From: Sysuimicrobium calidum
GTDB lineage: Bacteria > Sysuimicrobiota > Sysuimicrobiia > Sysuimicrobiales > Sysuimicrobiaceae
Assembly (NCBI GenBank): GCA_031459935.1
Contig: JAVKHN010000007.1
Span: forward strand, 1-63,021
Length of the DNA: 63,021 nt
Direction: 5' to 3'
Position 1 is the stretch's first letter. Each line of letters opens with the position of its first letter. The translations under genes were made by a program, and so were the position numbers. A model generated the notes under the pieces. It was not told the DNA's origin, did not search any database, and worked only from the letters and a program-made list of their open reading frames with translations. Below are positions 52,054 to 60,484 of this stretch, piece after piece.

Positions 52054-52604
52054 GGCGGATTTCGATCCCCGGCAACGCCCTCGTGGTTCTGGTAGGTCCC
52101 GCGGCAAGCGGCAAGAGCACCTTCGCGCAGAAGTGGTTTTCGCCCACCCAGATCGTGAGCAGCGATCGGTGCCGGGCCATGATCAGCGACGATGAATCGA
52201 ACCTGGCGGTGAGCGGACGGGCCTTCCAGCTCTTCTACGAGCTCATCCGCCACCGTCTCGCCCTGGGGCGGCTCACCGTGGCGGACAGCACCGCCCTCTC
52301 GCCCCGGATCCGGCGGGAGCTCCGGACCCTGGCCCGCCAGGCAGGGGTTCCCGTGGTGGCTCTCGTATTCCTGACCTCGCAGGAGACATGCCTGGCCCGG
52401 GACGGGCTCCGGAAGCGCCGGGTGGGATCGGAGGTGATCGAGCGACACCACCGGATGCTGCGGGCAGCCCTGGAGCAGATCCCCCGGGAGGGCTACGACG
52501 CCTGGTACGTGCTGGACGAGCGCGGACAGGACGAGGTCTCGGTCGAGCTCACTGCCCCCCAGAGGTGTGCGGAAATCCAACCGAATCGAAAGGAGGTGAG
52601 GGAG
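52050..52604 (+). CDS. P-loop kinase, PNKP-like AAA_33 type, in frame with the next gene
   Basis: About 185 aa. Walker A is GPAASGKST, followed by FAQKWFSPTQIVSSDRCRAM, AVSGRAFQLFYELIRHR and GRLTVADSTALSPRIRREL. The layout is that of the kinase domain of bacterial Pnkp/T4 polynucleotide kinase. GTG 52050 overlaps the pdp stop. There is no stop codon before ATG 52605: the frame runs straight through a perfect Shine-Dalgarno into the dehydrogenase, so a 469-residue fusion (52050-53459) is possible. Whether it stops by other means or is always fused cannot be seen. The substrate is unknown. Confidence 0.78.
52589..52600 (+). promoter_or_regulatory. Strong internal Shine-Dalgarno for the dehydrogenase
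   Basis: AAAGGAGGTGAG is fully complementary to the 16S rRNA 3' tail (anti-SD CACCUCCUUU) and is spaced correctly from ATG 52605. It lies inside the open frame of the kinase and argues for independent initiation of the dehydrogenase. Confidence 0.8.
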
Positions 52605-53459
52605 ATGGCGATCGGCCGCGTGGGAGTGGTGGGGTGTGGCCTCATGGGGTCCGGTATCGTGGAGGTGTGTGCCCGGTCCGGGTACCAGGTGGTGGTGCGG
52701 GAGGTGAGTGAGGACCTCCTGCAGCGCGGCCTGCAGCGGGTGGAGCGATCCATGGCCCGGGCCGTGGAGCGGCAGAAGATGACCTCGGAGGAACGGGACA
52801 CCGCGTGGACCCGGATCCGGGGAACCACGCGGCTGGAGGACTTGCGGGAGTGTGACCTTGTGATCGAGGCCATCACGGAGAATATGGACCTCAAGAAGGA
52901 GCTGTGGCGGGCTCTGGATGGGATCTGCCCCCCGCACACCATCTTCGCCAGCAACACGAGCTCGCTCTCCATCACGGAGATGGCCTCCGTTACCGGCCGG
53001 GCAGACCGGTTCTGCGGCCTGCACTTCTTCAACCCGGTGCCCGTGATGCGGCTCGTGGAGCTCGTGCGGGGACAGCTCACCAACGAGCAGACCATTAGGA
53101 CCTGCCGGGCCTTCGCGGAATCCCTGGGCAAGACCGTGGTGGTGGCGAAGGACTACCCCGGGTTCATCGTGAACTCCCTCTCCCTTCCCTACCTGCTCGA
53201 GGCGGTCCGGGCCCTGGAGCGGGGACTTGCCACGAAGGAGGACATCGACACCGCGGTGCGCCTTGGCCTCAACCACCCCATGGGGCCGTTCGAGTTCCTG
53301 GACCTGGTGGGGATCGACACCACGTACTACATCGCGGAGGCCATGTTCGCGGAGCTGAAGGACCCCAAGTACGCCCCGCCCGTGCTGCTCAAGCAGATGG
53401 CTCTGGCAGGCCTGCATGGACGCAAGACGGGGAAGGGGTTCTACGAGTACGGCGGATAG
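52605..53459 (+). CDS. 3-hydroxybutyryl-CoA dehydrogenase family protein
   Basis: 284 aa. The Rossmann motif is GVVGCGLMGSGI, with the catalytic Glu-containing GLHFFNPVPVMRLVELVRG and the C-terminal FVNSL...LGLNHPMGPFEFLDLVG, as in Hbd/PaaH/FadB dehydrogenases. It oxidises 3-hydroxyacyl-CoA with NAD. Start ATG 52605 is chosen because of the perfect Shine-Dalgarno, although the frame is open into the upstream kinase. There are no other beta-oxidation genes here, so it may be an orphan housekeeping copy. Confidence 0.93.
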   Translation: MAIGRVGVVGCGLMGSGIVEVCARSGYQVVVREVSEDLLQRGLQRVERSMARAVERQKMTSEERDTAWTRIRGTTRLEDLRECDLVIEAITENMDLKKELWRALDGICPPHTIFASNTSSLSITEMASVTGRADRFCGLHFFNPVPVMRLVELVRGQLTNEQTIRTCRAFAESLGKTVVVAKDYPGFIVNSLSLPYLLEAVRALERGLATKEDIDTAVRLGLNHPMGPFEFLDLVGIDTTYYIAEAMFAELKDPKYAPPVLLKQMALAGLHGRKTGKGFYEYGG

Positions 53460-53518
53460 CCTCTTCGGCAGCCACACCGCTGTGAGCACCCTTGGGGGAG
53501 AAGGGGGGATACTTGCCT

Positions 53519-53967
53519 CTAGCCCAGGAGCCCCAACACCACCGCCTGCGCCCGGTTGTGGACCCCGAGCCGCCGGTACAGCCGCCGCAGTTGCGCCTTG
53601 ACCGTGGGGGTGGCCAGGTTCAGCCGGCGGGCCATCTGGGCGTCCGTGAGCCCTTCTATCATCATCCGGAGGTACTCCCCCCCAGCGACGGGGGTTCCAC
53701 CTCCAGGGGGCCCGAGCGGACCAGGCAGCGCAGCGCCTGCGGCAAAGCGGCGTCCGGCCCTCCCTGCAGGGACCACCCTCCGGAGGCCACCACCCGGAGA
53801 GCGTGCGTCAGGACGTCCAGGTCCGCGTCCTTTGGCACGAATCCCCTGGCGCCCGCGGCCACCAGCCGGGGGACCAGGCCTTCCGCGGAGGAATTCGAGA
53901 ACACCACCACGCCCAGAGTGGGGTGGGCGCGCAGGAGTTCACAGACTAGGTTGTCAAGTCTCGGAAA
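53519..53967 (-). pseudogene. NarL-type response regulator, truncated and frameshifted
   Basis: Minus-strand reading gives the C-terminal part of a receiver domain (VCELLRAHPTLGVVVFSNSS, then LVAAGARGFVPKDADLDVLTHAL) and, in another frame, a LuxR-type HTH (EYLRMMIEGLTDAQMARRLN and TVKAQLRRLYRRLGVHNRAQ). A frameshift near 53690 separates them. The N terminus, including the phosphoacceptor Asp, is missing where the IS481-like element begins. The gene was probably disrupted by the insertion. Confidence 0.72.
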
Positions 53968-53969
53968 GG

Positions 53970-55034
53970 TGTTGACACCTTCTTGTTCATGAGGACACCT
54001 GTTGGACTCGCATGAAGATCTCGGCTGGCGTGCGGCCGCGTGTCCGGTAGCCAAGGTGGGGACGCTGGTGATTGTAGAAGGCCAGGTATCGGTCCAAGAC
54101 GTCCTGCATCATCGTGAGGCGGGTGAAGAAGCGCCGGCGAAACTCGATGCGCCACAGTTCGCTCAGGATCGTGCCCTGCAGGCGCTCGACGAAGCTGTTG
54201 GTCCAGGATGGCGCGGCTGGGTCCGCGTGTGCGGGACGCCGTGGGCCCGACAGGCCTGATCGAAGGCGCCACGGTACTCCTTGCCCCGATCGGTCAGGAG
54301 GCGCTGTACCGGACAGCCGGCCGCGCCATAGGCGGGCAGTACCCAGGTCGTCAAAAAGCGCGCCGCCGCGCGAGCCGAGAACTCCGTCGAGACCTGCGCC
54401 ACGGCATATGAGCAGGCGGCATCGCAGGCCGTGTACTGCTAGACTCTGCCCACCCCCTGTCCAGGCAGACCAACTCGCCGGGCGTGGTCGCCTCGACGTG
54501 CTGGGGGAACCGCGCCAGCACTCGGCGCGTCCGTTCCGTGAGAAGCCCGGCGCTCTGAGCACTGTGGGCCTCGAGCACGTCCAGGCGCTCCCAGCGGGTC
54601 TGCAGGCCTGCTCACCGCAGCAGCCGGTAGATGGTGGCCGGCGCCACGCGCCACCCGCCCTGCGCGGGCCGCTCCAGTTGCGCCGCCAGCCGCGCCGGCC
54701 CCCACGTGGGCCAGGCCAGGGCCAGGATCGCCCGCTCGACTTGTACACTCAGCGACGGGGGCCGACCGCGCCGGGGTCCCCGGCGGGGGGGATGCAGGCC
54801 ATCGGGGCCATAGGCCACGTACCGTTTCCGCCACCGGTAGAACAGGGTGCGGGAGATCCCCGCCTCCCGGCAGGCCTGGCTGACGTTCCCCAGCGCCTGC
54901 ACGCGGGCCATCACCCGCAGGCGGAACGCGTGTACACTGTCGTCGAGGGTCATGGACGCTCCTCCCCGTCACCCCATGAGGGGTTGGTATCCAACGGGAA
55001 GGATACGTCGTATGACCCTCCTTCACTGTCAACA
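53970..55034 (-). mobile_element. IS481-family-like insertion sequence (degenerate)
   Basis: Bounded by short inverted repeats: GTGTTGACA reading inward from both ends (left 53969-53977, right 55027-55035 on the other strand), the element itself starting TGT as IS481 members do. About 1.07 kb, the expected size. The single transposase reading frame is on the minus strand. I see no target-site duplication next to the ends. Insertion broke the response regulator and lies next to the ClC remnant. Confidence 0.65.
53987..54953 (-). pseudogene. IS481-type transposase, multiple lesions
   Basis: Fragments in order: HTH region (VMARVQALGNVSQACREAGI, SRTLFYRWRKRYVAYGPDGL) ending at an in-frame TGA (54612) after TIYRLLR; AGLQTRWERLDVLEAHSAQS through PGELVCLD (first Asp); a deletion and TAG before QYTACDAACSYAVAQVSTEF; LLTDRGKEYRGAFDQAC with the second Asp; a frameshift; then TNSFVERLQGTILSELW (Glu) and YLAFYNHQRPHLGYRTRGRT at the end. 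All three DDE acids can be found, but the frame is broken at least four times. Inactive. Confidence 0.75.
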
Positions 55035-55071
55035 CCAATGCGAAACAGGACATGTTAGACCGTCCACGGAA

Positions 55072-57009
55072 GTGGAGCAAGACCAAGCTCTCTGTCCCAG
55101 GCGCTGGCAGAACGGTGAAAAAAAGAAGAAGCCCTCGGGAGATCTCGGCTGGTTTGCTCGGCTCCGGGAGGCCGTGCCGGTCGGTGCCGGGTTCGAGGCT
55201 ACGCGCAACCTCGCCAAGTGGTTGTCCCTCAGCAGCCTCCTCGGCATCGTCGCGGGTCTTGGCGCGATCGCTCTCTCCCTGGGTATCCGGGTAGCGACCG
55301 ATGGCCTTTTGGGGCGGATCGTCGGTTACCTTCCCCCGGCACCCATCGGCGAGGGCTCCCCGCAGGTTCTTCCCATCACCCGCCCGTAGCTTCTGCCTCT
55401 CATCACGGCCTTTGGAGGCCTAATTTCCGGCCTCATCGTCTTCGCGCTGGCGCCGGAGGCTGAAGGGCACGGCACGGACGCGGTGATCGCCGCCCTCCGT
55501 CATCACGGCGGCCGCATTCGGGCGCGCGTCCCTCCCGTCAAACTGATCGCATCGTCATCACCATCGGATCCGGCGGGTCGGCGGGGCGGGAAGGACCGGT
55601 CGCCCAGATCTCAGCGGGATTCGGCTCCTTCGTCAGCGAGCGGTTGCAGCTCGACGCGAGGGACCGCCGCATCGCGGTGTGCGCCGGGATGGGTGCGGGC
55701 ATCGGAGCCGTCTTCCGTGCACCTCTGGGAGGTGCACTGCTCGCGGCCGAGATGCTGTACGTGCACGACCTCGAGGTGGAAGCCATCGTCCCCGCCCTCA
55801 TCGCCAGGATCGTGGGATATACGGTTCACGGTGCGTACGCCGGGTTTGGTCCGATCTTCGGCGCAAATGGGGGACTTTCCCTGGGCTCCTCCGTGCAGCT
55901 CTTGTACTACGCCCTTCTAGGTCTCGCATGCGGTGCGGACGGCATCGCGTATGCGAGGGCCTTCTATGGCGTGCGGGACTTCTTCCGACATCTCCCCATG
56001 CCGAACTGGCTCAAACCCGCATTGGGGGCTGATGGTGGGCGTGCTGGGGTTGTTCATCCCGCAGGTGCTTCACACGGGCTACGGAGGAGTCCAACGGGCC
56101 ATGAGTGGGGAGACCCTTTCCCAGGTTGCGCTGTGGACGGTCCTCGCCGTTCCGTTCGCGAAGATCCTTGCCACGTCTCTTTCCGTCGGATCCGGAGGCT
56201 CGGGCGGGATCTTCGGGCCGGGGATGGTGATCGGCGGCATGCTGGGCACCGCCTTCTGGCGCCTCGCGCACGGCGTCCTTCCGTACATGCCGGCCCAGCC
56301 GGCCCCCTTCGTGATCATCGGCATGATGGCCCTTTTCGGAGGCATCGCGCATGCGCCGCTGGCAGTGATGATGGTGGCCGAGATGACCGGAGACCTGTCG
56401 CTGCTGGCACCAGCCATGGTGGCGGTGGCGATCTCGACGGTCCTCGTGGGCGACGAGACCATATACCGCTTCCAGCTTCCCGATCGGGCGGCCGCTCCCT
56501 TCCACCAGGTGCGGTTGAGCTTCCCGATGTTGTCGGCTTTGCGGATGCGTGACGCCATACGGGAGCCACGGGCCCCCGTGAGGGCGGATACCCTTCTGGC
56601 CGATGTGGAGCACCGTTTCGGACAAGGTAGCGACGCGTTGACCGTGGTGAACGAGATGGGGAAGTTCGCCGGGATCGTGAGCTGGGAGCGGATCCGACGC
56701 GTCTCTCCGGAGCGGCGGGGGCAGGTGCGCGTTCGGGACGTCCTCCTCCGGGGAGATGTGGTTCTCGCACGGCCCATTTCTCTCCCGCCGCATACCTCGG
56801 TTTTCAAGGTGCGTGTGGGGGCTGGGTCCCCGTTGGCGGGGCAGACCCTCCGCGATGCGAAGCTGTCCCGTAAGGCGCTGGTGGTCTCCACCGTCCGAGA
56901 AGGAGAGACCATCTTCCCTCGAGCAGATACCCGCATCGAGGCAGGCGATGTGGTGACGCTCGTGGCCGATGAGAGGAGCGCACCTTCGCGGCGACCACCG
57001 TCGCCGTAG
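55072..57009 (+). pseudogene. ClC-family chloride channel/transporter with C-terminal RCK_C-type domain, broken
   Basis: Translation shows LSLSSLLGIVAGLGAIALSL, then an in-frame TAG at 55387, APEAEGHGTDAVIAALRHHG, a frameshift near 55545, GSGGSAGREGPVAQISAGFG (the ClC selectivity motif), GGSGGIFGPGMVIGG, another frameshift near 56030, a CBS-like pair and a TrkA-C/RCK_C-type end (AGSPLAGQTLRDAKLSRKAL). Intact frames would give about 640 aa. The start is unclear; GTG 55072 is a candidate, near the IS end. At least one stop and two frameshifts make it a pseudogene. Confidence 0.8.
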
Positions 57010-57039
57010 ACGGCCATGGGTTTGCGATGCGGCGGCACC

Positions 57040-57075
57040 TCGTCGCGGGAGACGGTGCACCGTCTCCCGCGACGA
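57040..57075. repeat. 36-bp perfect palindrome
   Basis: Arms TCGTCGCGGGAGACGG and CCGTCTCCCGCGACGA flank a self-complementary TGCA centre, giving perfect two-fold symmetry about 57057/57058. No T-run follows. It lies 30 bases after the ClC remnant and before the zinc-ribbon gene. It could be a bidirectional hairpin, a terminator of unusual form, or a protein-binding site. Confidence 0.8.
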
Positions 57076-57200
57076 TCCGGTAGGCCACACGCGGCTGAGC
57101 CCACAGTTCGACGTGCAAGGTACGATGGCGGCTGGGCTGAAGGCGACCTGGGTTCGGCCGGCGAAGGAAAATCAGGGTCAGGAATCCTGGAGGGTTGCCG

Positions 57201-57446
57201 ATGGGGAGCCGGGAGCTTCTGGAGATCCTGCGTTGCCCTCACTGCGTCTCTGGTCCCGGCCGAGGGGAGGGATCGGATCCCGGCCGGCTGGAGCTGGTTA
57301 AGGACGCGTGGCTGGTGTGCACAGAGCCGGGTTGCGGCCGCAAGTATCCGATTCGCGATGGCATCCCGGTGATGCTCGTGGAGGAAGGCGATCGGTGGCG
57401 GGATACCGGGGTGGACGCCCTCCCGGTTCCTCCGCCAGACGCGTGA
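57201..57446 (+). CDS. Trm112/YcaR-family zinc-ribbon protein
   Basis: 81 aa. Four Cys form a zinc-ribbon: LRCPHCVSG and VCTEPGCGRKYPIRDGIPVML; the last phrase is the Trm112/YbaR hallmark. Such small proteins activate methyltransferases or are of unknown role. ATG 57201 (TTG 57195 also possible) follows CTGGAGGG. It looks intact, the only intact gene in this decayed patch; an insertion of about 15 residues separates the Cys pairs. Confidence 0.8.
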   Translation: MGSRELLEILRCPHCVSGPGRGEGSDPGRLELVKDAWLVCTEPGCGRKYPIRDGIPVMLVEEGDRWRDTGVDALPVPPPDA

Positions 57447-57475
57447 CCGAGTCGGCGTACTGATCCTGGAAGGTC

Positions 57476-58020
57476 ATGGTGGTGGACGAGCGAAGGGAAC
57501 TCATCCGGAAGCCTTACGTGGTCCGGCTGGGAGGCTGAACCCTGGAGCGGTACCTGCGGGAGGCGCCGGAGCACGCCCGGTGGGAGTTCGCCCATGAGGA
57601 GGTGATCGTGTACTCGCCGGCGTCGGTGGAACATCAGGATCAGGTGGGCTTTCTGTACTGGCTTTTGCGGGGGTACTGCGAGGCGAAGGGTTGTGGGAAA
57701 GTCCTGATGGGCCCGGCGGCCGTGCGGTTGTCGCCGGAAGCCATGCGGGAGCCGGACCTGTTCATTCTGGCGCCGGAGGACATGTCCCACGCACGCGGAA
57801 GCCCTCTCCAGGTCCGCCCCGTGCTGATCATCGAAGTGACCAGCCCGTCGACCCGGACGATCGATTTGGTCGAGAAGACCTAGGATCATGCCCGAGCGAG
57901 GATCCCCGAATACTGGGTCGTGGAAGGTATTGCGCTGGGATAGGCACGCCAAAGTGTACTACTTCAGCTTCCAGCAGGAGGGCTGGAAAACGATCCGGGA
58001 AGCGGTGTCAGGGCCTAGGG
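57476..58020 (+). pseudogene. Uma2-family (DUF820) endonuclease-like gene, broken
   Basis: The frame from ATG 57476 reads MVVDERRELIRKP and stops at TGA 57536, then EAPEHARWEFAHEEVIVYSP, VREPDLF-like MREPDLFILAPEDM, VLIIEVTSPSTRTIDLVEKT, TAG 57881, RARIPEYWVVEG, TAG 57941, and, after a frameshift, VYYFSFQQEGWKTIREAVSG. This is the PD-(D/E)XK Uma2 fold, interrupted by three in-frame stops and one shift. The start of the convergent cytochrome gene overlaps its tail. Confidence 0.78.
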
Positions 58021-58414
58021 TGAGGCTGGGAGGGAGCTCCCGATTGGCCCGGAGGAGGAAGGCAAGGATGTTCCAGTGCTCCCGGGGCTGGAGCACGTCT
58101 TCGGGCGGCATTCGCTCCGCCACCCATTCGTAAAGCCGCTGGGCATCCGGAAAGCGGATACAGTACCGCCGTGCGGACCCCACGAGGGCAGGCACCTGGT
58201 AGCTTCCCTCGCCGTGATCGCCGTGACAGGAGGCACAGTACAGGGAATAGAGCCGGCGGCCCTGTGCGACCTGCGGGGGTACAATTTCCCTTGACGAAAA
58301 AGTCGCTGACCGGCGAACCACGAGTCCGCCGGTCAGCGCTGCTACCGCAACTGCCAGGATCGGTGCGAGCTTAGCCCACCTGCACCGGGTGCGCCACGGG
58401 CCGGTTCCAGCCAT
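57959..58414 (-). CDS. Membrane-anchored c-type cytochrome
   Basis: 151 aa. An N-terminal helix (about residues 16-33, LAPILAVAVAALTGGLVV) is followed by a haem site CASCH at residues 60-64 and a candidate axial Met in AERMPPED. Start ATG 58414, overlapping the upstream molybdoenzyme end by 44 bases. As the partner of a sulfite-oxidase-family enzyme it probably takes electrons, as SorB or SoxD does. It overlaps the Uma2 remnant on the other strand. Confidence 0.85.
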   Translation of the reverse strand: MAGTGPWRTRCRWAKLAPILAVAVAALTGGLVVRRSATFSSREIVPPQVAQGRRLYSLYCASCHGDHGEGSYQVPALVGSARRYCIRFPDAQRLYEWVAERMPPEDVLQPREHWNILAFLLRANRELPPSLTLGPDTASRIVFQPSCWKLK

Positions 58415-59804
58415 ACCCGAGCTTGTTCCACTTCGGCATCTCCAGCGGCTGCGCATTCCCCTTTTCGTCCGTGGCCCGGGTGAGGATCCCGTATAGCCCG
58501 GGAGACGCATCCCAGTCAAACTCGAAGCGGACCCACTCGATCTCGCTCCGTTGACGAGAGCTCAAGCGCGCTCGCTGCCACCTCACCCGTTGCCGGTCCG
58601 ATGGGTCCACGCGCTTCCACTCGTCCAGGGTGCTCAACCGCACGATCGCGTAATCCACGCTGCGGATCTTCGCGAACGGCGACCAGGCAAATCCCCAGAT
58701 CCGATTGGGGCCTGGCCTCAGCCGATGCGGTGTGGGGTCGTCCGGTTCCACCCACTTCAAGGCCAGGGCGCTTCGGATGGTGGTGAACGTGACGGGAACT
58801 CCCCGGGCAGGCGGCTGTGGCGGGAAGTCCGGCCCTTCGAAGATGTACTTCTCCGTGTTCCACTCCACCCAGATGGGCTTCGTGTCCACATAGATGGCGC
58901 CGATCCATTTCACCATGGATGCACAGGTCCATCTGGGGACGATAGCCCGCAGGGGCCAGCCGTGATCCCACGGCAACCACCTGCCGTTCATCCCGTACGC
59001 CAGGATGGTGCCCGGATGCAGGGCCTCCTCGATCGAGATCGGCCGGTTGTACTTCTTGGCGCTGACGTCGATGAAGTTGACGGCCACTGCCTCCCGCTTG
59101 AGGCCCGCACGCTCCAGGATCTCCCGCAACGGAACCCCGTCCCAGTTCGCCTGGCTGTTGCTGCCCCAGCGCCACTGCAGCCCTTCCGCCGGACGTCCCA
59201 TGACGTCGCGGAAGAAGGAACGGCCGTTGCCGGAGCACTCCGTGTACGCGTTCTGGTTCACGGAGGGCAGACGCAGGATGTCGTCGAAGCTGAGTTCCAG
59301 CCGGCGGGTCACTCCTGGTCCCTCCACCACCAGCTTCCACTTCGTGTGGTCCACGATGACTCCCGCATGGTGCGTGCGGACATAGTACAGGGGTGTGGGC
59401 ACGTTGATGTCCCCGTACCGGAGGTTCTCATAGCGCAGCGCGTAATTCAGGGGATCTAGACGCCAGTGGCGGCTGAGATCCTTCACGTACGGGTTGTCCT
59501 CCGTGCGGGGCTCCGGGAAACTGGTCGGTAGCGGTCCCAGGCGCCTCGCCGGCCCCGCAGGGGCGGCATGGGCCACGAGGCGTGCCCCACGGAAGTCGGA
59601 GATGACGGCGAGGACCGCGGCGGCACCCCCCAAGGTCAGCAGGCGCAGGAAGTCGCGCCGGCCCATGCAGTCCCGGGCGGTCCTCCACAGAACTTCTACC
59701 TGATCGTGGGTCAGGGGAGGATCGAAGGCCTCCAGTTGTTTCGCCCGTATGAGAACCTCATCGAGGGGGTTCCTCCTCTCCCCGCCCCTCGGCTTCTCGT
59801 ACAT
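58371..59804 (-). CDS. Molybdopterin oxidoreductase, sulfite oxidase family, Tat-exported
   Basis: About 477 aa. A Tat signal (GRRDFLRLLTLGGAAAVLAV) is at about residues 47-66. The Moco ligand Cys is in NAYTECSGNGRSFF; WGSNSQANWDGVPLREIL and GWPLRAIVPRW follow, then a C-terminal dimerisation domain (VRFEFDWDASPGLYGILTRA). I start at ATG 59804, eight bases after GGAGG; ATG 59810 and an upstream frame exist. The protein is exported folded, and with the following cytochrome c it should oxidise sulfite or another small compound. Confidence 0.92.
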   Translation of the reverse strand: MYEKPRGGERRNPLDEVLIRAKQLEAFDPPLTHDQVEVLWRTARDCMGRRDFLRLLTLGGAAAVLAVISDFRGARLVAHAAPAGPARRLGPLPTSFPEPRTEDNPYVKDLSRHWRLDPLNYALRYENLRYGDINVPTPLYYVRTHHAGVIVDHTKWKLVVEGPGVTRRLELSFDDILRLPSVNQNAYTECSGNGRSFFRDVMGRPAEGLQWRWGSNSQANWDGVPLREILERAGLKREAVAVNFIDVSAKKYNRPISIEEALHPGTILAYGMNGRWLPWDHGWPLRAIVPRWTCASMVKWIGAIYVDTKPIWVEWNTEKYIFEGPDFPPQPPARGVPVTFTTIRSALALKWVEPDDPTPHRLRPGPNRIWGFAWSPFAKIRSVDYAIVRLSTLDEWKRVDPSDRQRVRWQRARLSSRQRSEIEWVRFEFDWDASPGLYGILTRATDEKGNAQPLEMPKWNKLGYGWNRPVAHPVQVG

Positions 59805-60396
59805 CCCCATCCCCTCCCTTCGTGAGGTCTGGCGTTCTTGAAGACAGAACGGTGAACAGCAGCGCGGCAATCACGAACAGCAAAAGCCCTGGGCCAGGCC
59901 GGGTGTAGAGGGTGGCGCCCAGGATCTTCTTGGTCCCGAACACCGGCAGCAGAAGGTCACGGACCTCCATATAGTAGGAGGCCATGGGGTCCCGCGTGTA
60001 GGCCATCAGGGCGAGCCTCAGCTGGGTGAGACCGATGGCTCCCGCGGGGAGCCCCCAGAGCAGGAGGAAGGCCGCCCAGCGCTGCCAGGGCCGGCCCTGG
60101 GCCGTCCAGAGGAGGATCAGGACCACTGCCGCGGCCACGGCCACAGGGAAGAGGCGCAGCTCGACGAACGCTTCGGGCCGGATCGGACGGATGCCGAACA
60201 TCTGTCCGAAACGGTTGAAGGACTGGAGATGACCGGTGAAGCTGGTGCCGCTGATCCGCAAATCGATGAAGGGGTCTCGGAACATTCCCAAGCCGCGGAC
60301 GTCCGCCCGCATCTCCCACACCGGGAGGAAATACCCTCCGATGACGAGGGCGCTCGCCACCACTCCCACAGCTGCCTGCGGTGAGATCCGGTCCAT
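59758..60396 (-). CDS. Predicted polytopic membrane protein
   Basis: About 212 aa with roughly four hydrophobic helices (AAVGVVASALVIGGYFLPVW, LFPVAVAAAVVLILLW, WAAFLLLWGLPAGAIGLTQL, PGLLLFVIAALLFTVL). A loop near residues 40-85 is rich in Arg and aromatic residues. I recognise no family. It may anchor or accept electrons for the molybdoenzyme, overlapping its gene by 47 bases. I use ATG 60396, with AGGGG just before; TTG 60435 would add 13 residues. The tail is charged and acidic. Confidence 0.8.
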   Translation of the reverse strand: MDRISPQAAVGVVASALVIGGYFLPVWEMRADVRGLGMFRDPFIDLRISGTSFTGHLQSFNRFGQMFGIRPIRPEAFVELRLFPVAVAAAVVLILLWTAQGRPWQRWAAFLLLWGLPAGAIGLTQLRLALMAYTRDPMASYYMEVRDLLLPVFGTKKILGATLYTRPGPGLLLFVIAALLFTVLSSRTPDLTKGGDGDVREAEGRGEEEPPR

Positions 60397-60437
60397 CCAT
60401 CCCCTAAAGTCCAGCCGGCGCGGGTGGGAGGTCAACG

Positions 60438-60484
60438 AATTCTGCCGGCAAGGGGGCTGCAGTTATGTTGAAATTCTGCGCAAG
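60438..60484. repeat. Direct repeat around the regulator 3' end
   Basis: AATTCTGCCGGCAAG (60438-60452) and AATTCTGCGCAAG (60472-60484) are near-identical and spaced 34 bases, in and just before the gap between the regulator stop and the small membrane protein gene. Each contains a GC-rich inverted core. They could be a pair of operators, or chance. Confidence 0.3.

Noticed and set aside
53950..55050. Target-site duplication at the IS481-like element
   Set aside because: The bases outside the two inverted ends (left AAAGG, right CCAATG) do not match.
53519..57943. Frameshifts explained by sequencing error alone
   Set aside because: Several lesions are in-frame stop substitutions and one is a larger deletion, while genes on both sides are intact, so genuine decay is more likely.
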